8,757 bases of DNA. Origin: CAZPMO01 sp964587515. Its GTDB lineage: Bacteria; Pseudomonadota; Alphaproteobacteria; MPNO01. The stretch is taken from positions 1-8,757 of the forward strand of contig CAZPMO010000196.1 in NCBI GenBank assembly GCA_964587515.1. The letters are read 5' to 3'. Below, in pieces: positions 1 through 6,823 of the stretch (positions are counted from its first letter, which is position 1; the number at the start of each line of letters is the position of its first letter). The position numbers were made by a program, and so were the translations under genes. The notes beneath the pieces are model-generated. The model did no database searches and was not told where the DNA came from. It saw only the letters and a list, made by a program, of their open reading frames with translations.

Positions 1-1006
1 GCCCATACTGGTAACCAGGCTGGGACGGCTGTTCCTTGTACGTGCTGCGGTATGCTTTCTGGAACCACTGGTTAAGCGGGTTCGGATCGTTGACCGCGTA
101 CATGCCGTACGGGCCACGCGTACCGACCATCAGCCCGAGCGGAAAGCGCTTGCCCAGGCGATAGACCGCGGTCTCGCCGACCGTGAACAGGAATTTTTTC
201 TTCCTGAACAGCCCGCGCGCGGTGCCCTGGCCGATGAAGGCTTCGAGATCGCCGCCCCAGAAGCTCGAATGGACCAGATCTTCCTTGCTTCTGAGCAAGG
301 CCGAAATTTCCGAACCGTATTGGCCCGAGAACAGCTTGGGGAACTGCTGTTTGCTTGCCCGTTTGATCTTCGGGGCAAGCACCTCGAGCGCCAGGCTGAA
401 GTCACGCCATGAATCCTGGCCCCAGGCATAGTTCTGATTAAGCCCGACATAGGCCTTGACCGAGCCGCCGAACTTCCTGGCCACGTAATGCGCCGCCGAG
501 ACGTTGTTCGCGGTGCCGTGGTTCATGACCCGGAACACATATTTAGGCTTGGTGTTGATGTCTTCAAAGACGCGCGGCGTGCCGCACACCGTCATGATGG
601 TGAGAACCTTCAACTCCTCGGCCACGCGCGCGACCGCCGCGCAGGTGCCGGATGAGATGAAGCCGACCACCAGATCGACGCCCTGCTTCTGGACCTTGTT
701 GCGCAGCTCGGTGACCTGCTTCGTGCCGCCGCCGGCTTCATCGTAAAGGATCAGTTCGATCTGACGACCGGCAATGCCCTTTGTATTGTATGGTGCCGGC
801 AGCTTGCCGCCGTTAATGGCATCGACGAGCAATTCCACGCCCCGCTTCGCGGGGAGCCCGAACGCGGGAGCGCCCGCGCCGGTCAGGAACGTCGGGACCG
901 CCAGTTTCAGGGTTTGCGCGGTGGCGGCCGACGCACCGAGCGCAAGAGCGCCCGCCAGCGAAACGGCCAGCGTATGGCCGAAGATTGTTCTCGCATCGAA
1001 TTTCAT
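1..1006 (-). CDS. Branched-chain amino acid-type ABC transporter substrate-binding protein (3' end missing)
   Basis: This is a periplasmic binding protein of the Liv/Peripla_BP_6 type, which hands a solute to an inner-membrane ABC permease. The frame is open from the ATG at 1006-1004 to the left edge, giving 335 codons; family members are usually about 380-430 residues, so the C-terminus lies outside. Residues 1-30 form a signal peptide (K2, R6, then an Ala/Leu/Gly-rich core) with likely cleavage at ATA|Q31. The mature start QTLKLAVPTFLTGAGAPAFG, the segment RGVELLVDAINGG (55-67) and the first-lobe strand IELILYDEAGGGTKQV (83-98) are typical of the family. The only cysteines, C122 and C141, could form a disulfide. 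A strong Shine-Dalgarno GGGGAGG (1014-1020) lies 7 nt before the ATG and fixes the start. The ligand is unknown; Liv-type proteins bind amino acids, amides, urea or aromatic acids. Any permease and ATPase genes would lie to the left. Family call is firm, ligand is not. Confidence 0.9.
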   Translation of the reverse strand, partial: MKFDARTIFGHTLAVSLAGALALGASAATAQTLKLAVPTFLTGAGAPAFGLPAKRGVELLVDAINGGKLPAPYNTKGIAGRQIELILYDEAGGGTKQVTELRNKVQKQGVDLVVGFISSGTCAAVARVAEELKVLTIMTVCGTPRVFEDINTKPKYVFRVMNHGTANNVSAAHYVARKFGGSVKAYVGLNQNYAWGQDSWRDFSLALEVLAPKIKRASKQQFPKLFSGQYGSEISALLRSKEDLVHSSFWGGDLEAFIGQGTARGLFRKKKFLFTVGETAVYRLGKRFPLGLMVGTRGPYGMYAVNDPNPLNQWFQKAYRSTYKEQPSQPGYQYG

Positions 1007-1011
1007 GATCG

Positions 1012-1058
1012 TACCTCCCCGTACGGATCCGTTGAATGTTATTCGCGTCCTTATAACA
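1012..1058 (-). promoter_or_regulatory. Candidate extended -10 promoter element and RBS of the binding-protein gene
   Basis: Read on the minus strand, TGTTATAAG at 1058-1050 matches an extended -10 element (TG, one base, then TATAAG, five of six to TATAAT). I find no good -35 box 16-18 bp further upstream, but extended -10 promoters tolerate that. Transcription would start near 1043, leaving a leader of about 37 nt before the ATG at 1006. The leader carries the Shine-Dalgarno GGGGAGG at 1020-1014. The promoter call is inferred from sequence only. Confidence 0.35.
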
Positions 1059-1174
1059 AAGACGTGACAGCGATGGTATGCGATCTAATCCGGTTTCGCA
1101 CCCCCAAAAATCGACGTTATGTTTTTGTCGCCGACAGGGACGGGACGGCACCCACAGCCGTCTGTTTACCTCTT

Positions 1175-1190
1175 GTTAACCATGTTTAAC
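1175..1190. promoter_or_regulatory. Near-perfect 16-bp palindrome upstream of the transsulfuration operon (candidate operator)
   Basis: GTTAACCATGTTTAAC reads the same on both strands at 14 of 16 positions; only positions 6 and 11 break the symmetry around the central CATG. It lies 37 bp before the start codon of the cystathionine beta-synthase gene, in the 221-bp divergent intergenic region. Its position and symmetry suit a dimeric repressor or activator. The two TTAA half-sites are 6 bp apart, so it is not an exact CtrA site (TTAA-N7-TTAA). No regulator gene is in view. A further TTAA sits at 1209-1212. Confidence 0.35.
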
Positions 1191-1227
1191 GCAAGTTTGC
1201 CGCTGGCGTTAATTTGAGGTCGCCCAT

Positions 1228-2670
1228 ATGGCGCGAAACAGCGTTTCCAATCTCGACTCGCCGCCGACGCGCGCATTGGCGCGCAAGCGGCCGCCCGTCC
1301 ACGAAGGGGCGGCGCTGATAGACCTGATCGGCAATACGCCGATCGTCGAGTTGCGCAATCTCGATACCGGCAAGTGCCGCCTGTTCGCGAAGCTCGAGCG
1401 GCAGAACCCGGGCGGCTCCATCAAGGACCGGATCGCGCTCAGCATGATCGAGGGGGCCGAGGCCGACGGCCGCATCGATCCCGGCGGCACGCTGGTCGAG
1501 GCGACGTCGGGCAATACGGGGGTCGGGCTGGCGCTGGTCGGACGGCTCAAGGGGTATCACGTGGTCATCGTGATCCCCGACAAGATGAGCCAGGAAAAGA
1601 TTTTTCATCTGCGTGCGCTGGGGGCCGAAGTGCATGTCACCCGCACCGATGTGTCGCCCGGCCATCCCGAGCATTACCAGGAAATGGCGCGACGCATCGC
1701 CGAGGAACGGCCCAACGCGCTTTACGTGCACCAGCACGCCAACCCCGACAATATTCGGGCGCACGAGGAGTGCACCGGCCCCGAAATATGGGAGCAGATG
1801 AAGCACGACCTCGACGCCGTGGTGCTGGGCGTCGGCACCGGCGGGACGATGACCGGCATCGGGCGATACATGAAGCGTGTCGCGCCGCATGTCGAAATGG
1901 TTCTGGCCGATCCCGAGGGTTCCATCACGGTCGATTATCTTGCGACCGGCGAGATCGGGAAGGCCGGGTCATGGCTGATCGAGGGTATCGGCGAGGACGT
2001 GCTGCCGCCGATCGGCGATCTGTCGCTTATCGGCAGCGCCTATCTTATCTCCGACGCCGAGAGTTTCGATTCCGCGCGTGAGCTCCTGCGGAAAGAAGGC
2101 ATCATGGGTGGCTCCTCGACCGGGACTCTGTTGGCCGGCGCCCTGAAATATTGCCGCCAACAGACGGAGCCGAAACGGGTGGTCACGATCGTTCCCGACA
2201 GCGGCATGAAATATCTCTCGAAGATGTACAACGATTACTGGATGATCGATCAGGGCTTCATCGAACGAAAGACTTTCGGCGATCTGCGCGATCTCATCGT
2301 GCGGCGTCACGGCGAACAGGACACGGTCTTCGTCCGTCCCGACGATACGATGCTGACCGCGCATGGGCGGATGAAGCTCTATGACATTTCCCAGTTGCCG
2401 GTGATCGACGGGGACAACAACGTCCTCGGCATCATCGATGAAAGCGACATCATGCTGGCCGTGTTCCGCCACGAGGACCGGTTCGCCGATCCGGTGACGA
2501 CGGCGATGACCAGCGGTCTCGAGACCGTGGACGCGGCGCATCCGCTGGAAGATCTGATGCCGATCTTCGATCGCGGACATGTCGCCGTCGTGACCTATCG
2601 CGACGCCTTCATGGGGCTGATCACGCGGATTGATCTTCTCAACCATTTGCGGCGCCGGCTGAAGGAATAA
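1228..2670 (+). CDS. cbs: Cystathionine beta-synthase with C-terminal CBS-domain pair
   Basis: This PLP enzyme condenses homocysteine with serine to cystathionine, the first step of reverse transsulfuration, in the cytosol. In the fold-type II catalytic core (about 28-345), NPGGSIKDR carries the Schiff-base lysine K66, EATSGNTG is at 91-98, the phosphate loop GVGTGGT at 201-207 and GGSSTG at 294-299. DPEGSI (228-233) and EGIGEDVLP (252-260) resemble eukaryotic CBS rather than plain cysteine synthase, as does the PDSGMKYLSKMYND segment (323-336). Residues about 364-413 and 422-476 form two CBS repeats ending in TRIDLLNHL, the Bateman module that binds S-adenosylmethionine in the human enzyme. 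The 30-residue N-terminus has no cysteine, so it lacks the heme-binding Cys/His segment of animal CBS. The length of 480 aa is usual for this architecture. The ATG follows GAGG (1216-1219) by 8 nt. The next gene begins 2 bp after the TAA. The call rests on motif matches; some relatives act mainly as O-acetylserine-dependent synthases. Confidence 0.92.
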   Translation: MARNSVSNLDSPPTRALARKRPPVHEGAALIDLIGNTPIVELRNLDTGKCRLFAKLERQNPGGSIKDRIALSMIEGAEADGRIDPGGTLVEATSGNTGVGLALVGRLKGYHVVIVIPDKMSQEKIFHLRALGAEVHVTRTDVSPGHPEHYQEMARRIAEERPNALYVHQHANPDNIRAHEECTGPEIWEQMKHDLDAVVLGVGTGGTMTGIGRYMKRVAPHVEMVLADPEGSITVDYLATGEIGKAGSWLIEGIGEDVLPPIGDLSLIGSAYLISDAESFDSARELLRKEGIMGGSSTGTLLAGALKYCRQQTEPKRVVTIVPDSGMKYLSKMYNDYWMIDQGFIERKTFGDLRDLIVRRHGEQDTVFVRPDDTMLTAHGRMKLYDISQLPVIDGDNNVLGIIDESDIMLAVFRHEDRFADPVTTAMTSGLETVDAAHPLEDLMPIFDRGHVAVVTYRDAFMGLITRIDLLNHLRRRLKE

Positions 2671-2672
2671 AT

Positions 2673-3845
2673 ATGCCCGATGACGGCAAACGTTTGAACT
2701 GGCAAGGCTTCGCGACCCGCGCGGTGCATGCGGGCCAGTCGCCGGATCCTACTACCGGCGCGATCATGCAGCCGATCTACGCGACCTCGACCTATGTCCA
2801 GGAAAGCCCGGGCGTCCACAAGGGCTATGAATATAGCCGCAGCCAAAATCCCACGCGCATGGCCTATGAGCGCTGCGTCGCCGATCTGGAAGGCGGCGTG
2901 GCCGGTTTCGCCTTCGCATCGGGGCTCGCGGCGACGGCGACGGTGATGGAATTGCTCGATGCGGGCAGCCACATCATCGCCAGCGACGATCTCTATGGCG
3001 GCACCTACCGATTGTTCGAGAACGTGCGCAAACGAAGCGCGGGACACTCGTTCAGCTTCGTCGATATGTCCGACGTCGCCAATGTCGAGGCGGCGATCCG
3101 CCCCGACACCGCGCTGATCTGGGTGGAAACCCCGACCAACCCGCTCCTGAAACTCGTCGACCTGGAGGCCGTCGCGGCGGTCGGTCGCAAGCACGACATT
3201 CTGTTGGGCTGTGACAACACCTTCGCCACGCCGTGGATTCAGCGGCCGCTCGAACTCGGGTTCGATCTGGTGGTGCATTCCGCGACCAAATATCTCAACG
3301 GTCACTCCGATATTGTTGGCGGCGTTGTGATAACCGGGCAAAATCCTGAACTTGCCGAACGCATGGGCTATCTGCAAAACGCCGTCGGCGCGGTGCAGGG
3401 ACCGTTCGATTCATTTCTCGCGCTGCGTGGACTGAAGACGCTGGCGCTCAGAATGGAACGGCACACGCGAAACGCCGCGGCGGTCGCCCGGTTCCTCGAA
3501 GACCATCCCGCGATCGAGCGGGTTTTCTATCCCGGCCTTGAGAGCCATCCCCAGCACGATCTCGCGCGGCGCCAGATGCGTGGGCCCGGCGGCATGGTGA
3601 CGGCGATCTTGTCGGGCGGTCTGGACAAGGCGCGGCGTTTTCTTGAAAGGGTCGAGATCTTCGCGCTGGCCGAAAGCCTGGGCGGCGTCGAAAGCCTGAT
3701 CGAGCATCCCGCGATCATGACCCACGCCTCTGTTCCGCGCGACATCCGCGAGAAAATAGGAATCTCCGACGGTCTCGTCCGCCTCTCGGTGGGCATCGAG
3801 GACACCGACGATTTGCTCGCCGACCTCAACCAGGCGCTTATTTAG
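2673..3845 (+). CDS. Cystathionine gamma-lyase (Cys/Met metabolism PLP enzyme)
   Basis: This fold-type I PLP enzyme likely cleaves cystathionine to cysteine, 2-oxobutyrate and ammonia, completing reverse transsulfuration. Visible family signatures are GYEYSRSQNPTR (51-62, with phosphate-contacting Y54 and R56), FASGLAAT (81-88), DDLYGG (105-110, Y108 stacking on PLP), VETPTNP (151-157), DNTFATPW (181-188, D181 contacting the pyridine nitrogen) and SATKYLNGHSD (203-213, Schiff-base K206). AESLGG (333-338) carries E334, the glutamate shared by gamma-lyases and gamma-synthases but not by beta-lyases (MetC). SLIEHPAIMTHASVP and LVRLSVGIED close the C-terminus. The 390 aa length is normal. An RBS, GAAGGA (2661-2666), overlaps the end of the upstream gene and lies 6 nt before the ATG, so translation is probably coupled to cbs. 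Sequence alone cannot exclude gamma-synthase (MetB) activity; the partner gene favours the lyase (MccB/CTH role). The last 8 bp overlap the convergent kinase gene. Confidence 0.9.
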   Translation: MPDDGKRLNWQGFATRAVHAGQSPDPTTGAIMQPIYATSTYVQESPGVHKGYEYSRSQNPTRMAYERCVADLEGGVAGFAFASGLAATATVMELLDAGSHIIASDDLYGGTYRLFENVRKRSAGHSFSFVDMSDVANVEAAIRPDTALIWVETPTNPLLKLVDLEAVAAVGRKHDILLGCDNTFATPWIQRPLELGFDLVVHSATKYLNGHSDIVGGVVITGQNPELAERMGYLQNAVGAVQGPFDSFLALRGLKTLALRMERHTRNAAAVARFLEDHPAIERVFYPGLESHPQHDLARRQMRGPGGMVTAILSGGLDKARRFLERVEIFALAESLGGVESLIEHPAIMTHASVPRDIREKIGISDGLVRLSVGIEDTDDLLADLNQALI

Positions 3846-6705
3846 CAGTTGCGGCTCGGCCGCCGCCGGGACTCCGATCAAGCGCCTCGCGGACATTTTG
3901 CGCCAGATCTTGTTTGTTGAAGGGCTTGTTCAGGACGTTAATCCCACGATTCGGCGCGCCGTCCCTCGGCTCCACCATGTTCGGGTAACCCGAAATGAAT
4001 AGCGCCCGGACATCGGAATGGCGACTCTCCAGCGAGGATATCAGATCAAGCCCGCTCATGCCGCCGGGCATCACAATGTCGGTTACGACAAGATCGACCC
4101 GCGGCGCGTTTTCAAATACCGCGATTGCCTCGGTGGCTGTCGCCGCCTCCAGTGCTTCGTATCCAAGATCGTCGAGCATCGCCGCAATGAGCGTCCTTAC
4201 GTCGGCTTCATCCTCGACCAGTAACAGAGTTTCGCCTCGGCTCGTGGGAAGGTCGTTGGCCTCACCGACCACCTTCGCCCGGTCAGGTTCCCGACCGCGC
4301 GGCAGGAACATCGTTACTTTGGTGCCGCGCCCTTCTTCGCTGTCAATTTCGACCCGCCCGCCCGATTGAGCGACGAAGCCATATACCATGCTGAGACCGA
4401 GGCCACTTCCCTTGCCGACTTCCTTGGTGGAGAAAAAGGGTTCGAAAACGCGCTCCAGCACGTTCGGAGCCATTCCGGCGCCCGTATCGGCTACTGAAAG
4501 GGTGACGTAGTCCCCCGGAGAGACGCTTGGTTCGGCCGCCGCGCCATCCTCGTCGATGTGGCTATTGGCGGTTTCCAGGCGTAGCGACCCGCCGTCCGGC
4601 ATGGAGTCTCGCGCATTTATGGCGAGGTTGAGAAGAGCGTTCTCCAACTGGCCCGGATCAACCTCGACCGTCCACAGGTCCGCGCCGCCCGTGGTCTCGA
4701 TCTCGGTCGCTTCACCAAGGGTCCGGCTCAGCATGTCCGTCATGCCGGCGACCAATGAATCGAGGTGTATGTGTTTGGGAGACAAGGGCTGTTGTCGTGA
4801 AAAAGCGAGCAACCGATGGGTCAATTCGGCGCCGCGCTTGGCGGCGCGGATCACCGCGTCGGCGGGACGCCCTTCGATACCGTCGCCGAGGCGCTGTTTC
4901 AGCGTCTCCGAGTTGCCGAGGATGACCGTCAGCAGATTGTTGAAATCATGGGCCACGCCGCTGGTGAGCTGACCCACCGCTTCCATTTTCTGGGCCCGCT
5001 GCAGCTGGGCTTCGGCAAGCTTGCGATCGGTGATGTCGCGAATGATGATCAAAATCGCGGGCGCGTTGTTCCATTCAAAAGGTATGCCGCGGGATTCACT
5101 GAAGAATTCGGCACCGTCGAGACGCAGGCGTTTGCGTTCGGCGAACGGCAGCACCCCTTCATCCAGGATATTCCGTCGACGCGCGTTGACGTCGTCCCGA
5201 TGGTCCGGGTGGACGAATTCGATCATGTCGAGGCCGATCAACTGAGCCGCGGAGTCCGCGCCAAACAGATCGACGGCGGTGGAACTCGCGAACAGGACTT
5301 TTCCATCCGTACTGGTCACCAGCAGCGCGTCCGGAGATGCCTCGATCAGCAGGCGATAGCGTTCCTCGTTATCGCGAAGCACGTCGTCGGCGTGTTTGCT
5401 TTCCGTGATATCGCGCCCGACGGCCTGAATTTCGACGATATCGCCCGAGGCGTCGAAAATCGCCCGGTCGGACCAGCGATGCCAGCGAAGGTCGCCGTTG
5501 GCCATGATTACCCGGTGCTCAATCTGGACGACGGGATTGTCCGGGCTCAGCGTCGCCAGGGTTCTGTCCACGTCTTCACGGTCTTCCCCGGGGATGTGGT
5601 CCATCAGGCTAGTGCCGATCATTTCATCGTACGTTTTGTCGAAATAGCGGCAGTACGCTTCGTTCACGAATGTCAGGGTATGGACGCCCGGAAGCGAGCG
5701 GCCGATGAATTCGGTCTGGTCCTCGACGATGGCGCGGAACCGCTTCTCACTCTCCGACAAAGTCTCGTTCTGGCGGCGGACCATGCGGCGGAGCGAATAA
5801 TTCCATAACAGGTTCCCGATCACCGCGGCCGCGACCACCACGATGACAAACAGCGCGCCGAACAGAATCGTTCCGCGGTCGAGCCCTTCGGCGGTCTCGA
5901 GACCAATCCACTTGTCGTTAATAACCTGGTTTTCCGCCGGCCGGATCGAGGACACCGCCTTTTGCAGCACGGTATTCAGTATCGGCCAGTCGTTCCGCGA
6001 CCCAAGCGCCAGGCGCGCGTAATAACCGGTTTCCCCCGTGACCCCCAGATTGGTGATCCCCAGCTTTCTCAGAAAGTGCGTGGCGGTGGCGAGATTTCCC
6101 ACCATCGCGTCCAACTCGCCGAACGAGACAAGCAACAACCCCGACCGTACGTCCTGTACGGGGCGAAGATCTATTCCCGGGTGGTCACGCGTGATCCACT
6201 CCTGCCATACATAGCCAGAAACCACGCCGACCTTTTTTCCGTTGAGTTGATCCAGGCTGGAATAATCGCCCGCGTCGCTGCGGACGATTATCACCCCGGG
6301 CAATTCGATATGCGGCGAGGTGAACAACATGTATTTGGAGCGCGCCGCCGATTTCGTTGCCGCGCTGTACATGTCCGCCTCTCTGCTCTTGGCCTTGCTT
6401 ATGGCGTCGTCCCAATCGGACACGGGAACCATCTCGAAGCGAATGCCGAGTTTCTGTTCCAACAGCTTCAGATAATCGGCCGAAATCCCGACCAACTGTC
6501 CATTTTCGTTTATGGACTCGATCGGTTGAAAATCAGGGTCGGGCGCCACGCGGATGACCGGGTGCGCCGCCAGCCATTGACGTTCTTGAGGCGTCAGTTG
6601 AATGCTCTCGTTCCCGCCGGCCGGTTCCGCCGCGGCAATCGCGGCGGGCAGGAAGATGAGCGGGATCAGGAGGCCGGCGAGAACTCTGCGACAAAATAAA
6701 GCCAA
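3838..6705 (-). CDS. Hybrid sensor histidine kinase: SBP_bac_3 sensor, two PAS, HisKA-HATPase, receiver
   Basis: This is a membrane-bound hybrid kinase of 955 aa resembling BvgS/EvgS in its periplasmic sensor. In order it has a signal peptide (1-26), one SBP_bac_3 Venus-flytrap domain (about 48-268), a transmembrane helix (279-301), PAS 1 (about 320-437), PAS 2 (about 445-564), HisKA with phospho-acceptor H586 in GVAHDFNN, and HATPase_c with N-box N697, G1 box DTGAGM (740-745), FEPFFSTK (754-761) and G2 GKGSGLGL (764-771). The receiver has acidic residues E831-D832, phospho-acceptor D876 in DIVMP, S905 and K927 in NKPF. There is no HPt domain. In the sensor, R122 keeps the ligand-carboxylate arginine, but N204 replaces the usual amino-group-binding aspartate, so the ligand may not be a standard amino acid. 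The start is TTG (6705-6703): a stop lies 11 codons upstream, no ATG or GTG lies between, and the signal peptide follows at once; a GGGAG (6714-6710) is 4 nt away. No response regulator is adjacent. The target is unknown. Confidence 0.93.
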   Translation of the reverse strand: MALFCRRVLAGLLIPLIFLPAAIAAAEPAGGNESIQLTPQERQWLAAHPVIRVAPDPDFQPIESINENGQLVGISADYLKLLEQKLGIRFEMVPVSDWDDAISKAKSREADMYSAATKSAARSKYMLFTSPHIELPGVIIVRSDAGDYSSLDQLNGKKVGVVSGYVWQEWITRDHPGIDLRPVQDVRSGLLLVSFGELDAMVGNLATATHFLRKLGITNLGVTGETGYYARLALGSRNDWPILNTVLQKAVSSIRPAENQVINDKWIGLETAEGLDRGTILFGALFVIVVVAAAVIGNLLWNYSLRRMVRRQNETLSESEKRFRAIVEDQTEFIGRSLPGVHTLTFVNEAYCRYFDKTYDEMIGTSLMDHIPGEDREDVDRTLATLSPDNPVVQIEHRVIMANGDLRWHRWSDRAIFDASGDIVEIQAVGRDITESKHADDVLRDNEERYRLLIEASPDALLVTSTDGKVLFASSTAVDLFGADSAAQLIGLDMIEFVHPDHRDDVNARRRNILDEGVLPFAERKRLRLDGAEFFSESRGIPFEWNNAPAILIIIRDITDRKLAEAQLQRAQKMEAVGQLTSGVAHDFNNLLTVILGNSETLKQRLGDGIEGRPADAVIRAAKRGAELTHRLLAFSRQQPLSPKHIHLDSLVAGMTDMLSRTLGEATEIETTGGADLWTVEVDPGQLENALLNLAINARDSMPDGGSLRLETANSHIDEDGAAAEPSVSPGDYVTLSVADTGAGMAPNVLERVFEPFFSTKEVGKGSGLGLSMVYGFVAQSGGRVEIDSEEGRGTKVTMFLPRGREPDRAKVVGEANDLPTSRGETLLLVEDEADVRTLIAAMLDDLGYEALEAATATEAIAVFENAPRVDLVVTDIVMPGGMSGLDLISSLESRHSDVRALFISGYPNMVEPRDGAPNRGINVLNKPFNKQDLAQNVREALDRSPGGGRAATAK

Positions 6706-6823
6706 CGGTCTCCCGCCTCTCGATGGGTCATCGAGCTATTAATTACGGTGCCGCCCGTTTGCATGGACCGGGCCGCCCGCTCCCAATCCACGCACTTCCC
6801 GTGTTGCGGCGAAAGGCGGTTGC
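6706..6823. other. 118-bp gap between oxygenase and kinase genes
   Basis: The gap separates the end of the Rieske oxygenase gene from the kinase start, both on the minus strand. It holds the 6719-6735 inverted repeat, an AT-rich TAATTAAT stretch near 6740 that could contribute to a -10 region but has no convincing -35 box, and the kinase RBS. I see no clear intrinsic terminator after the oxygenase stop (6824-6826), so read-through into the kinase gene is possible. Confidence 0.4.
6719..6735. promoter_or_regulatory. Perfect 7-bp inverted repeat in the kinase leader (operator or leader hairpin)
   Basis: CTCGATG and CATCGAG are separated by GGT, giving a 7-bp perfect inverted repeat with a 3-nt loop. 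It lies directly upstream of the Shine-Dalgarno region (6706-6718) and TTG start of the sensor kinase. In the minus-strand transcript it would form a small hairpin touching the ribosome-binding region; as DNA it could be a regulator site. No U-run follows, so it is not an intrinsic terminator. The function is inferred. Confidence 0.35.

Noticed and set aside
1176..1189. CtrA-binding site
   Set aside because: The two TTAA half-sites are 6 bp apart, not the 7 bp of the consensus.
1007..1227. Possible SAM- or SAH-type riboswitch in the leader of cbs
   Set aside because: I could not find the conserved paired elements of a known class by eye, and the leader would be short; a covariance-model search would decide.
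1186..1890. 234-codon open frame on the minus strand
   Set aside because: It is antisense to the start of the cbs gene and runs across the intergenic region; the opposite frame carries the PLP lysine and phosphate loop.
2595..3377. 260-codon open frame on the minus strand
   Set aside because: It is antisense to the gamma-lyase gene and spans the cbs/lyase junction; its composition is that of a shadow frame.
4816..5808. 330-codon open frame on the plus strand
   Set aside because: It lies wholly opposite the sensor-kinase gene, has no recognisable domains, and is the usual antisense shadow of a GC-rich gene.
5962..6699. 245-codon open frame on the plus strand
   Set aside because: It is antisense to the kinase's periplasmic sensor domain and shows no domain or RBS support.
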